A stretch of DNA of 64,000 nucleotides from Lentibacillus amyloliquefaciens (lineage in GTDB: Bacteria > Bacillota > Bacilli > Bacillales > Amphibacillaceae). The stretch covers positions 1,550,001-1,614,000 of the forward strand of contig NZ_CP013862.1 in the NCBI RefSeq assembly GCF_001307805.1. The letters are read 5' to 3'. The first letter of the stretch is position 1, and each line of letters begins with the position of its first letter. Shown piece by piece: positions 26,109 to 34,284 of the stretch. A program made the position numbers and the translations under genes. Below the pieces are notes generated by a model. That model was not told the origin of the DNA, ran no database searches, and saw only the letters and a list, made by a program, of their open reading frames with translations.

Positions 26109-26391
26109 TAAAAAGACCCCTTTTCCATCCTTCGCACAATGCTGCAAAGGACGGAAAAAGAGTCTTAAGCTCCGCGGTACCACCTTTTTTGGCATCACAC
26201 AACGATGATGCCCTCTCTTCCCCGTAACGCGGGAGAACGGCCGGGTTATTCGCCCAGCAGCTCAAAGGGTAGGTTCAATAGTATGAAAAACGCTGGAGTC
26301 TTTCAGCCGGTGGACTCCGTTCTCTTTCGTTCCGTGTACTATTTACTGACCCCTGTCAACGCCGAATCTTACTAATTTAGAATATATTATG
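26109..26391 (-). promoter_or_regulatory. T-box leader of proBA, specifier CCU (Pro), with promoter
   Basis: On the minus strand a promoter TTGACA (26414-26409), 17 bp, CATAAT (26391-26386) precedes a leader with Stem I, the T-box AAGGTGGTACCGCGG (about 26187-26173), and a final terminator AAGACTC..TCCGTCC/GGATGGA..GGGGTCTTTTT. The Stem I specifier loop reads GAA-CCT-ACC (about 26276-26268), i.e. codon CCU for proline, so uncharged tRNA-Pro should switch on proBA. Confidence 0.93.
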
Positions 26392-26427
26392 GTCCACTTG
26401 ACCGGGAATGTCAAGCGTTTTTTCTCG

Positions 26428-26487
26428 GGTACTGTCACTCCCCTAATTTTGTCGTTAATTGTCGAATGGGGGTTTCACATAAACAAA
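26428..26487. repeat. REP-like interspersed element, copy C, fused to toxin-terminator relic
   Basis: ACTGTCACTCCCCTAATTTTGTC, then TGTCGAATGGGGG and TTTCACATAAAC as in copy B, directly continuing into AAAGACCGCATAGTGCG, the relic of a toxin-module terminator (26485-26520). Confidence 0.6.
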
Positions 26488-26557
26488 GACCGCATAGTGC
26501 GTATACACCAAACGGCCTTGCGTACCATAATCCTTCAAGGATAAGCTTCATAAACGA

Positions 26558-26731
26558 TTATGATTGATTTTGCTCTTCTTCCATTTCGTTTTCTCCTTGA
26601 TTCTGTTCTTCAGAAGGTTCTTCAGTTGGATCTGGCTCCTGTTCATCATTATTTGCCCCACACCCGAACAACAACCCTGTAGAGAGGATTACTGCAGAGG
26701 TTCCCAATAGCACTTTTTGTAATTTCATCAT
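26558..26731 (-). CDS. Small acidic lipoprotein
   Basis: 57 residues (ATG 26731 or the adjacent ATG 26728, with GAGGTGA upstream). Signal peptide ends in the lipobox LLFGC at residues 20-24, so Cys24 should be lipidated; the mature part is nearly all Glu, Asn, Gln, Pro and Asp with EEP and EEEQNQ motifs, without a fold. It likely coats the outer face of the membrane. Downstream the relic toxin terminator at 26485-26520 would end its mRNA. Confidence 0.75.
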   Translation of the reverse strand: MMKLQKVLLGTSAVILSTGLLFGCGANNDEQEPDPTEEPSEEQNQGENEMEEEQNQS

Positions 26732-26876
26732 ATGTCACCTCGCTTAAATTTCTTTTTCCTTTCTTATTACTGTCCATTTTCTTTTTACCTATTCGTAAAA
26801 TAACTTGCTGTTACCTCCCGAAAAAGAAGCAGGCAGAGGTACTTAAATATTGACGCGAAATCCAGCCATCAAAAAA

Positions 26877-26912
26877 CGCCCGGTAATCATTTAAGCTACC
26901 GGGCGTTTTTGC
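26877..26912 (-). terminator. Bidirectional terminator after the beta-lactamase-like gene
   Basis: AACGCCCGGTA pairs with TACCGGGCGTTTTT around 13 bases; A-run on one side and T-run on the other. Confidence 0.85.
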
Positions 26913-26936
26913 TGTGATTCGGTTGTGATACATTCT

Positions 26937-27716
26937 TCAGTAGTTCCGGTCCATAATCATCTTGCCGATACGGGCGATTGCCTGCCGGGCAGCGACATGA
27001 TCGCTCACCCTATCCATCAGCACGGCTGCAAAAACCGTCCTCTCTTGAAATTGAAAAATGCCGACATCATGCTCAGCATCCGCAAGTTCTCCGGTTTTAT
27101 TGGCCATGATGATATCGTCATTGGTATGATAGGCAGGCAGTTTGGAGCTCAGTTGCTGTCGGGTCATGATGTGAAGGATGCGCTTGGCTGAATTCCGGCT
27201 TAACAACCACGGTGACGCAATTTCTTCAAGAAAATTGACCATATCTCCTGCTGTTGTCGTATTTTCAAGGCCTTCTTCGGCTGCTTTCATATCCATAAAA
27301 TAGCGCTGAATTTCCGTATGATGACATTGCAGCTCACGGCAAAGCCTGTTCACATGATCTATTCCAACCCATTTAAGCGCCAGATTAGAAGCGGTGTTGT
27401 CCGAGACAATAATCATCAGCGTCAATACATCGAGCACCGTCATGGAAACATCTTCGGACAAAGCCTGTAATACACCGGAACCGCCAACTATAGTGTCAGC
27501 TGGAACACTCAAGGTTTCTGACAAATCCAAACCACCATTTTCAGCCTGCCGGAACGCTTCCATGATGATGGGGATTTTTATGACGCTTGCAGCAGGCATC
27601 CGACTGTTTGCATTGATATTGAGCGTCTCGGTTTCATTTTTGATTGTTATTCCAACGGGTGAATGAAAACCGGAGATTATACTGCGCACATCAGCTTCTA
27701 ATTGTTTGATGCTCAT
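26937..27716 (-). CDS. Class A beta-lactamase-like serine hydrolase without signal peptide
   Basis: 259 residues. The class A motifs are all present: S44-x-x-K47 (SVIK), S105-D-N107, E151 in the omega-loop region (LENTTTAGDM) and K207-T-G209. Unlike secreted penicillinases it has no signal peptide or lipobox, so it would stay in the cytosol unless exported otherwise. Bacillaceae often carry such cytosolic serine hydrolases annotated as beta-lactamase; the substrate may not be a beta-lactam. GGGGGATATGCAGG lies just before ATG 27716. Monocistronic. Confidence 0.85.
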   Translation of the reverse strand: MSIKQLEADVRSIISGFHSPVGITIKNETETLNINANSRMPAASVIKIPIIMEAFRQAENGGLDLSETLSVPADTIVGGSGVLQALSEDVSMTVLDVLTLMIIVSDNTASNLALKWVGIDHVNRLCRELQCHHTEIQRYFMDMKAAEEGLENTTTAGDMVNFLEEIASPWLLSRNSAKRILHIMTRQQLSSKLPAYHTNDDIIMANKTGELADAEHDVGIFQFQERTVFAAVLMDRVSDHVAARQAIARIGKMIMDRNY

Positions 27717-27889
27717 CCTGCATATCCCCCTTTATTGGTGTTAAGCTTGTTTCCCCTTCTGTCTATGTTGCCGCCCCGCCACCGGAAATTGTCGATCCCG
27801 CCATCTAATCCTTCCCCCGATGCTGTTAGCTGTTATTTAATTATACGTTTTGAATGACGGCTATGATTCATTGAAATTAAAGCCTAAGA

Positions 27890-27922
27890 AAAAAGGGAAG
27901 TGGCTAAATCCACTCCCCTTCA
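27890..27922 (-). terminator. Terminator of the small Lys-rich gene
   Basis: GGGGAGTGG, loop ATTTAG, CCACTTCCC, then TTTTTTC on the minus strand. Confidence 0.85.
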
Positions 27923-27926
27923 TGTT

Positions 27927-28076
27927 TTACTGCCGTTTTTTCGTTTTTTTATTGTTTGCTTTTTCCGTTTCAGTCAGCGGTTCATTGGCAAATTCATGAT
28001 CATATTTTCTTGTAAGATCCTTCCGTACCGCCTGCTCATCACTAACACCATTCGTTCTTTTTTTGTCATTTGCCAT
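27927..28076 (-). CDS. Small Lys-rich protein, possibly spore-associated
   Basis: 49 residues from ATG 28076 with GGAGGTG at the right distance. Sequence MANDKKRTNGVSDEQAVRKD..., C-terminus KANNKKTKKRQ: highly charged, no Cys or membrane segment, like minor small acid-soluble spore proteins, but I cannot place it in a named ssp family. A perfect terminator (GGGGAGTGGATTTAGCCACTTCCC, T-run) follows at 27891-27921. Confidence 0.65.
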   Translation of the reverse strand: MANDKKRTNGVSDEQAVRKDLTRKYDHEFANEPLTETEKANNKKTKKRQ

Positions 28077-28237
28077 TTTTAACACCTCCGCGCCATAGTT
28101 TGGCCCGGATGGCGGTTATTTAACAAAATCCGTGTGTCTTTTTTACAAGCGGGAGCTCAAGCTTTCCGACTCCCCTTAACAATAAGTTGGCTGTCAGAAC
28201 ACCTTTTTCTGGTATTTGTTGAACACTTGACTTCACT

Positions 28238-29524
28238 TTAGTCAGCAGGAATTGTATCAGAAGCATCCAGATAACCATTGCCCTGCGCATTGGGAGGTTG
28301 TCCTATATCTTCACATGCCGCTATCAGTTGATCCTTCACTTGATCCGGCGACAACTCCGGATTTTGTTCCATAAACTGAGCCGCGACCCCGGCACAGATA
28401 GGTGTGGCCATTGATGTTCCCGATAAGGCTATATAGCCGGAATCCACACGAGCATTTTTATTTGTTTTAGCAATAAACGATCCCGGGGCCATTAATGAAA
28501 CAATATTCACACCCGGGGTCAATAGATCTGGCTTAGTGATGCCGTCGATGGTCGGACCGCGACTTGAGAAATCGGCGACCGCAATATCGGAACGTTCCTC
28601 TGTGTCATTATCATCTGCCGCACCAATGGTGATAATTTTTGGACTTATACCCGGACTGGCAATGGATTGTGATTCCGGTCCTGAGTTACCGGCAGCGACA
28701 AAAACACTAATTCCGTTGTCCCAGGCCGCATCAACAGCCTTTACGACCGGATCATCTTCTGCTGATTCTGTTGCATCTGAACCCAGGGAAAGGGAAAGGA
28801 TACGAATATTGTACTCCGATTGATTTTGGATGCACCAATCAATTCCTTCGATGACGGTGGAGAGTGAGCCGGAACCCATTTTGTCCAGTACTTTTACACC
28901 GACCAGGTTGGCTTGTGTTGCAGGTCCTTGGTATCTTCCATTGGATTGACTTCCATCCCCGGCTGCATCTCCTGCACAATGAGTACCATGTCCATTGTCA
29001 TCGTACGGATCTGCTCTGTCGCCTACAAAATCGGAAAACCCGATGATGCGGCCTTGCAGGTCTTCATGTGGGTGGATTCCTGTATCGACTACTGCGATAG
29101 TCATATCCTTTCCTATAAGTCCCTCCTGCCACAGCTCATCGGCATTAATGGATGGAACAGCGGTGTCAAGCAGCGCCGTCATTTTTCGGTCGTAATGGAT
29201 TTTTTTGATATGCCTGCCATTTTTGACCAGGTATTCGATATTTTCGACAGAGGTTTTCGTGGAGCAGCATGAAATCGAGGGATGCTCACGAAGGTGCCCG
29301 CATTTATTTTTTACTTCATTCATTCCGCCTGCAAATGATTCTTGGTCAAATTCTATAAGGACAGGGAGCTTTTTTGTCTTTTTCCGTACATACTCAAATG
29401 GCCGATGCAGAAAACAAGGGACCAATCGAAAGGGCCGGTAAAAATTCACCATCTCCCGGCGCATTGTTTTATCCAGCTTTTTGCCATCTTTTCGGACCAT
29501 TTGAATCATGGAAAAACCTAACAT
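28238..29524 (-). CDS. aprX: AprX-type intracellular subtilisin-like serine protease
   Basis: 428 residues. S8 peptidase with triad D147 (VVDTGIHPH), H179 (DNGHGTHCAG) and S371 (SGTSMATP); oxyanion Asn in AAGNSGP. The N-terminus (MLGFSMIQMVRKDGKKLD, RPFRLVPCFLHRPFE) is that of B. subtilis AprX rather than a secretory prepeptide, so the enzyme is made in the cytosol; AprX of B. subtilis appears in late stationary phase. ATG 29524 follows GAGGAGGTAAC. Between it and the upstream amidase there is an inverted repeat AGAAG..GATAC/GTATCTTCT at about 29545-29572. Confidence 0.93.
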   Translation of the reverse strand: MLGFSMIQMVRKDGKKLDKTMRREMVNFYRPFRLVPCFLHRPFEYVRKKTKKLPVLIEFDQESFAGGMNEVKNKCGHLREHPSISCCSTKTSVENIEYLVKNGRHIKKIHYDRKMTALLDTAVPSINADELWQEGLIGKDMTIAVVDTGIHPHEDLQGRIIGFSDFVGDRADPYDDNGHGTHCAGDAAGDGSQSNGRYQGPATQANLVGVKVLDKMGSGSLSTVIEGIDWCIQNQSEYNIRILSLSLGSDATESAEDDPVVKAVDAAWDNGISVFVAAGNSGPESQSIASPGISPKIITIGAADDNDTEERSDIAVADFSSRGPTIDGITKPDLLTPGVNIVSLMAPGSFIAKTNKNARVDSGYIALSGTSMATPICAGVAAQFMEQNPELSPDQVKDQLIAACEDIGQPPNAQGNGYLDASDTIPAD

Positions 29525-29628
29525 GAATGTTACCTCCTCTCTTTAGAAGTTGATACATCGTACGTATCTTCTGAGGAGGAGGATTAATGAAGGTGTATCA
29601 GAAAAGATGGAAAAAGGCAGAAAATGGA

Positions 29629-30969
29629 TTAATCTCCTATATCTTCCACCATTTCCTCCAGGTTGCTTATAGCGTTACTTACCATTCTTTCATAGATATC
29701 CAAAATGGACTGCCCGTATTGATCTCCCGGGACTGCCCACTTCCCATTAAGAGCCACCCATGTCGGTGCAGAACCTCTATCTACCAGATCAAACCGGGGA
29801 TCCACCAATGGATATCCATTCGGGAGGGGCTCACTGGAAGCATAGGCGTAGAGGTGCTGAATATGGGCAAGAACTCCTTGCTGTTCGGTATCAAAACTTG
29901 CCCCCGGGTTATCCGGTCCAGTCGCACCTATTCCTGCAAAGTTGTTCTGTTCGGGTTGGACAATACCGGTGAATCGAAGAAAGTCGGTCTCATGCATTGC
30001 TTGTGCAAAGGCGATATCCCCCCTGATTCCATAATGCTCTCCAATTTCAAGATAGTAGCTTCCAAGTGTAGAGGCGTCAGGATTTATCTCTTTGACATAT
30101 TGGTCCATCAGCTCCGGAGAAAGGTATATTTTTCCGGCAACCGGGTATCCGTCTGTTTCTCCGTTTTCTGGATCTGTGTCTTCCGTGATAATAAAAGCAT
30201 CTTCCACACCGGCATTTCTTACTTGCTCCAGCTGCCTTTCTGCATTCTCTCTCGAGGAAAAAGCGCCAGCCTGAACGCGGTACCATTGCACACCGGAGGC
30301 GGAGAATAGAACAATGAAGGACTCTAATCCCTGTGATTGCAGATCAGCCGATCGCTGTTCTGCATTTTCCCTTGACTGGAAGGATCCTGCAATTACTTTA
30401 TAAAGTGTGTCATTACTCTGCTTTCTTTGCAGATCAAACGCTCTTTCAAGGCCATTGACATGGGCCTGTGCGATTCTTTGCCGCCAGGATGGATCACTGA
30501 TTAACCGGGCATCCAGTTCATTGTCTATGAAGCCATTCTCCGTAAGAAGCGCGGACATTATGGTTTCACGCAATACATGAAAATTGGCTTTTTTCTTTCC
30601 ACGGTCCGGTAACTGGTTCACCTCCATCATTTCTTCGTGCACGATATGCCTGTACCGTGCTGTCGCAGAGGAATCTGATAAACCGCTGTATATATAGTCC
30701 TCATATCCTCGCGCTGAACCATTAAAGGCATTGCAATGGATACTCAGATAATAATCAGCACCCCAAGCATTCGCCTCCGTTGTACGTTGATTCAAACTTT
30801 TGGTCGTATCCGTCGTACGACTCATCCTGACTTCGGCATTTTCATAACCGGTGGTAAGAATTGTCCGGATGCGCTGGGCAATATCCAACACGATGTCTTT
30901 TTCCAGCATGCCATTGCCCTGTGCTCCCGGATCTGATCCGCCATGCCCGGAATCCAGATAAAGTTTCAT
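29629..30969 (-). CDS. Leaderless CwlC-like N-acetylmuramoyl-L-alanine amidase with SPOR repeats and C-terminal glucosaminidase
   Basis: 446 residues, ATG 30969. Amidase_3 domain 1-175 with zinc ligands H9, E23 and H78 and the catalytic Glu in LLTENGFID; two SPOR repeats about 188-262 (YKVIAGSFQSRENAEQR, YRVQAGAFSSRENAERQ); then a glucosaminidase/LytG-type domain about 280-430 (YLEIGEHYGIRGDIAFAQAMHETDF, NNFAGIG, HIQHLYAYA). There is no signal peptide, as in CwlC, which lyses the mother cell late in sporulation. Two shorter paralogues lie at 37238 and 44164; only this one has the extra wall-cutting domain. Confidence 0.92.
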   Translation of the reverse strand: MKLYLDSGHGGSDPGAQGNGMLEKDIVLDIAQRIRTILTTGYENAEVRMSRTTDTTKSLNQRTTEANAWGADYYLSIHCNAFNGSARGYEDYIYSGLSDSSATARYRHIVHEEMMEVNQLPDRGKKKANFHVLRETIMSALLTENGFIDNELDARLISDPSWRQRIAQAHVNGLERAFDLQRKQSNDTLYKVIAGSFQSRENAEQRSADLQSQGLESFIVLFSASGVQWYRVQAGAFSSRENAERQLEQVRNAGVEDAFIITEDTDPENGETDGYPVAGKIYLSPELMDQYVKEINPDASTLGSYYLEIGEHYGIRGDIAFAQAMHETDFLRFTGIVQPEQNNFAGIGATGPDNPGASFDTEQQGVLAHIQHLYAYASSEPLPNGYPLVDPRFDLVDRGSAPTWVALNGKWAVPGDQYGQSILDIYERMVSNAISNLEEMVEDIGD

Positions 30970-31176
30970 TTGCTAATCTTCCTTTCTGGGATATATTGGC
31001 TTGCGGTAATATACTATGAAGGGAAGTGTTGGAGAACTGTACAAACATGCCGGTTTCGAGAAAAAGAGGTGGTTATCTTAAGTAAAGTGAAGCATATTGA
31101 TAAATTGAATGCTTAATATGCTATACTAATCGGAGTAATTGCGAGTCTTTTGTTTGACCCTGCAAGGTGAACCGTC
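30970..31176. other. Intergenic region upstream of the amidase
   Basis: Amidase upstream sequence; nothing else identifiable before the 660-bp duplicated unit begins. Confidence 0.4.
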
Positions 31177-31840
31177 AATCTGATAGAAGGATTTTTTATG
31201 TTGACCGGGCTAATTTTCAGGATGTTATACGTATGGTTTTAAGGGGAAGTGAGAAACAAGGACTGGGATGGTGGATTAGTCTTAAAAGATTATGAATAAT
31301 CGTTTACGGTATAATTGCAGTAAGCCAACAGTGGTGTGGAAGCATTTTACTAAAGGTCATTTTTCTTGGAATATTTGCTGCAGAAAAGAAATAAAATGGA
31401 ATTGGTTAATTTTTCGGAAGACCGAAAGCGAGTCGCAAGCTGCCACTTGCGACTCGGACGGTAATAATAGAGTGCGACGGCTTCGAATGGGAATCGGGAA
31501 AAAAGTAATTACCATTTACCTGGACTTCATAGACGGCAGAGCGACTACTTTTCTCCCTTCGAATCAACCATAAACAATACAAATGTTCCAAACATGAGCA
31601 TCAACTCGATGGTTGTGTCAACAGGTATCACGAACTTCAACCCCTTTCGCCCATGGGATTTGAAGCCGTCAAGTACAAGAAGCCATTCTCGTGCCGCCCT
31701 TATCCAAGGCACACTCTAATATTGCCCGTCCTTATCATTATACTACAAATCAATTTAGAATTCTTGTAATTTTTGGAAAATGATAATTTATTCCTAATTT
31801 ATCAAGGATCTTTTGGAATTCTAGGTCTTTTTCATGATGC
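31177..31840. repeat. Duplicated 660-bp unit, copy 1 (holin-like TA module B1)
   Basis: From CAATCTGATAG to CTTTTTCATGATGC this segment aligns along its length with 32229-32883 at moderate divergence (small indels and many substitutions). It contains a plus-strand promoter box TATAAT at 31310-31315, a perfect stem GAGTCGCAAG/CTTGCGACTC at 31430-31455 and, on the minus strand, a 28-residue toxin-like peptide with its own promoter. Confidence 0.8.
31545..31631 (-). CDS. 28-residue holin-like toxin peptide, module B1
   Basis: GTG 31631 after AAAGGGGTTGAAG. The peptide starts MIPVDTTIELMLMFGTFVLF and ends SKGEK: one membrane helix with the LMLMFGTF signature of Hol_Tox (BsrG/TxpA-like) peptides. 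Minus-strand TATAAT at 31737-31742; the mRNA would terminate near the 31430-31455 stem. It belongs to a different subgroup from modules 1-3. Confidence 0.65.
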   Translation of the reverse strand: MIPVDTTIELMLMFGTFVLFMVDSKGEK

Positions 31841-31863
31841 GGCATACGCTGCTTTTGTCTTCG

Positions 31864-32180
31864 ATGAAAAACCGCCCATCGCCGGAAGCTATCGGTCCAA
31901 TTATTGAACATTCCAGTCTATTTCCGGAACGCGTGAATCTGGGAATCGCTCATGTGAAACATCGGCAGGAAATAGATTACCGGGTATGGGAAGAGGATCA
32001 GGAATAACAATGGCATGTGGAACGGGTGCCTGTGCGTCGGTTAAAGCAGCTGCCTTAAATGATATGCTGGATGCAAAGCGGCCCATGCAGGGAGGAGATT
32101 TAACCATCGAGTTGGCTAACAATGGCCATGTATTGATGCAAGGAACGGCTTCCTATATATGCCATGGCGAATTGGCATAA
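31864..32180 (+). pseudogene. dapF: Diaminopimelate epimerase fragment (C-terminal part, frameshifted)
   Basis: Reads ...PEAIGPIIEHSSLFPERVN...EIDYRVWE in one frame and then GSGITMACGTGACASVKAA, NNGHVLMQGTASYICHGELA in another: the C-terminal third of DapF, including the catalytic-Cys motif ACGTGACAS. One base is missing at about 31990, and the N-terminal two thirds are absent. The fragment occupies the 388 bp between the two 660-bp repeats, so it was most likely truncated when they arose. Confidence 0.85.
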
Positions 32181-32228
32181 CAGGTTATATGAAACAACGA
32201 TTATGGTTAATACTGCCAATTGAAACTA

Positions 32229-32883
32229 CAATCTGATAGAGATTTTTATGTTGACCCGCTCAATTACCGGGATGTTATACGAACTGTTTTAATGGGAATT
32301 GAAAAGCAAGGAATGAGATGTTGAAATAACGTTAATAGATTATGAATTTATGGTATAATAGTAATACGACAAAAGTGTTATTAAAGCATTTTAGCAAAGA
32401 TCATTTTGCCTGGAATATTTATTGCAGAAAAGAAATAAAATGAAATTGGCTAATTTTTCGGAAGACCGCAAGCGAGTCGCAAGCTGCCACTTGCGACTCG
32501 GACGGTAAAAAAATAGAGCGCGACGGCTTCGAATAGGGCTCGGGAAAAAAGTAATTACCATATACCCGGACTTCATAGACGGCAGAGTGACTACTTTTCT
32601 CCCTTAGAACCAACCATTAACAATACGAGTGTTCCAAACATTAGTATCAACTCGATAGCCTTGCCAACTGGTATCACGAACTTCAACCCCTTTCGCCCAC
32701 AGGATTTGAAGCCGTCAAGTAAAAGAAGCCATTACTGCCACCTCAATCGGAGGCACACTCTAATATAACCCGTCCTTATTATTATACAACAAATTAATTT
32801 AGAATTCTTGTAATTTTTGGAAAATGGTAATTTATTCCTAAAAATTCATGATCTTTCGGAATTCTAGGTCTTTTTCATGATGC
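32229..32883. repeat. Duplicated 660-bp unit, copy 2 (holin-like TA module B2)
   Basis: Second copy of the 31177-31840 unit; plus-strand TATAAT at 32354-32359, the same GAGTCGCAAG/CTTGCGACTC stem near 32473-32498, and a minus-strand TATAAT at 32781-32786. Confidence 0.8.
32591..32677 (-). CDS. 28-residue holin-like toxin peptide, module B2
   Basis: GTG 32677 after AAAGGGGTTGAAG; MIPVGKAIELILMFGTLVLL..., ending SKGEK. It differs from B1 at about seven positions while the frame, start, site and both flanking stems are kept, which argues for selection on the peptide. Confidence 0.65.
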   Translation of the reverse strand: MIPVGKAIELILMFGTLVLLMVGSKGEK

Positions 32884-33220
32884 ACATTCCAGACATCAAT
32901 GTACGGCGCATGCAGATCGCTTTCCATTCCTCGTTTTCAGACGCGGTAATATATTTCAAAAGAACATCCTGACCAAACAGGCGTATTCCTTCTGACAGGA
33001 ATGCGCCTTTTAAATCGATTGTTTAAAATTATCCCACCTGTCAATCGTCCACTCGAAATCAGCTTTTTAACATATGATGTTTTATGAGGTGCCAATTGAT
33101 TAAATAATGCGATACATCTCCAGCTGTCTAAAAACAGTTGACACTCAGGATTTAAGCAGGAAAACATGCTATTTGTGATGAAACCCTCATGAATATCAGC
33201 TGTAAGAAAGGAGTATATGT
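32884..33220. other. Intergenic region before the YjcZ-type gene
   Basis: A hairpin AGGCGTATTCCTTCTGACAGGAATGCGCCT lies at about 32979-33009. The open frame 32937-33167 on the minus strand has no site or recognisable content, so I do not call it. Confidence 0.4.
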
Positions 33221-33316
33221 ATGTCTGATTATGGTGGATACGGCGGCGGATTTGCGCTGATCGTCGTTTTGTTTATCCTTCTTATTATCGTCGGTACCAG
33301 TTTTACCAAATATTAA
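33221..33316 (+). CDS. YjcZ/SscA-type small sporulation membrane peptide
   Basis: 31 residues from ATG 33221, AAAGGAG upstream. MSDYGGYGGGFALIVVLFILL... shows the Gly/Tyr-rich N-terminus and single helix of the YjcZ family, spore-related peptides. Followed by a terminator at 33322-33350. Confidence 0.85.
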   Translation: MSDYGGYGGGFALIVVLFILLIIVGTSFTKY

Positions 33317-33317
33317 A

Positions 33318-33352
33318 ATAGGAAAGGGGCTTTTTTGCCCCTCCTATTAAAA
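33318..33352 (+). terminator. Terminator of the YjcZ-type gene
   Basis: AATAGGAAAGGGGC, loop TTTTTT, GCCCCTCCTATT. Confidence 0.7.
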
Positions 33353-33568
33353 AGGGATACAACAATGTCAGCTGACTCTTTATTCTATAAAGTTTGTAAG
33401 CAAAAACAAAATGAGTGACAGCGCCCATTTTACATATAAAAGATTGTTGAGTAGGGATTATTTTGATTCCATTTAGTGTTGAAGTGAAAATGACATTCAG
33501 GGAGTCCCTTAAACAAGCATTTGTGCATATAGTTTATTATCTTGCATTTTCCGGGAGGGAACCTGTTC

Positions 33569-33934
33569 ATGTATTATTCATACCACCCTTATTACTATCA
33601 TCACCCTTACTGGCAGAACAATTATTTTCCCATTCGTCAATATCCACCGGTTGATCCTAACCTGTTGTGTCAATCAGCGAATGAATCTAAAAAACTTATG
33701 GACGAAGCTGGTATGGTCCTTGATAAATTATCTGAGTCAGAAGAATTTGATGCTGAATTAATGTACGCTGCACAAGACTCAGATATCGAGGAGGTAAAAC
33801 GCTTAATTCAATCTATAGGCGTAACGTCCGATATAGATATTGATTATAACCCTGATGGCTTGCGGTTAGAATTCACATCAAAGGTAGCCGATATGGAGTG
33901 CTGCCGGTTATTTATTGCATTGCGCTGGCGTTAG
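33569..33934 (+). CDS. Spore-coat-like hypothetical protein
   Basis: 121 residues from ATG 33569 with GGGAGGGA upstream; the frame also opens at 33542 but without a site. N-terminus very rich in Tyr and His (MYYSYHPYYYHHPYWQNNYF), then PPVDPNLLCQSANESKKLM, a helical middle (AELMYAAQDSDIEEVKRLIQSIGV) and a C-terminal strand region ending in CCRLFIALRW. I recall similar Tyr-rich Bacillus proteins annotated as inner-spore-coat-like; exact role unknown. Neighbours YjcZ and cwlJ support a spore role. Confidence 0.65.
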   Translation: MYYSYHPYYYHHPYWQNNYFPIRQYPPVDPNLLCQSANESKKLMDEAGMVLDKLSESEEFDAELMYAAQDSDIEEVKRLIQSIGVTSDIDIDYNPDGLRLEFTSKVADMECCRLFIALRWR

Positions 33935-34284
33935 TGCTAATAGAAAATTCCAATTAGCGAAGAGGCTTGCTCAAAAGGGTCTGACCCCCGGCCTCTTCTG
34001 CTTGGACTAGCCATCATGATGTCACGGGTTTTCCATTATTTTCGGATGGTCACCAACTTACCGCGCCGAGTGTACTTCACACCCTTGCATTTAGGTCTGC
34101 ATTCCCGACTGCGGGTCTCTCGATTTTCCGCATCTCCTTCAGACACTAAAATTTGTTAAGCGTAGTTATTACACTAGGCGCGACTGCTCGTAGCGCAAAA
34201 AGGACGCCTTGATGAACAAGTGCGCCCGTTTTAAGCTCAATATTTCATAAACTTATTTTCTTGGATAAATACAATGAAAATAAC
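33935..34284. other. Intergenic region
   Basis: AGAGGCTTGCTCAAAAGGGTCTGACCCCCGGCCTCT at about 33960-33996 can form a hairpin ending the upstream gene and includes the GGTCTGACCCC palindrome seen elsewhere. No gene is seen. Confidence 0.4.

Noticed and set aside
29587..30309. 240-residue plus-strand open frame
   Set aside because: Antisense to the amidase-glucosaminidase gene, whose domains are clear; no homologous content.
31406..32613. Minus-strand frames containing VNGNYFFP / VYGNYFFP
   Set aside because: Readthrough frames over the toxin-module 3' regions; stems and the short toxin frames explain the conservation better.
32937..33167. 76-residue minus-strand frame
   Set aside because: No site, no recognisable motif, region looks decayed.
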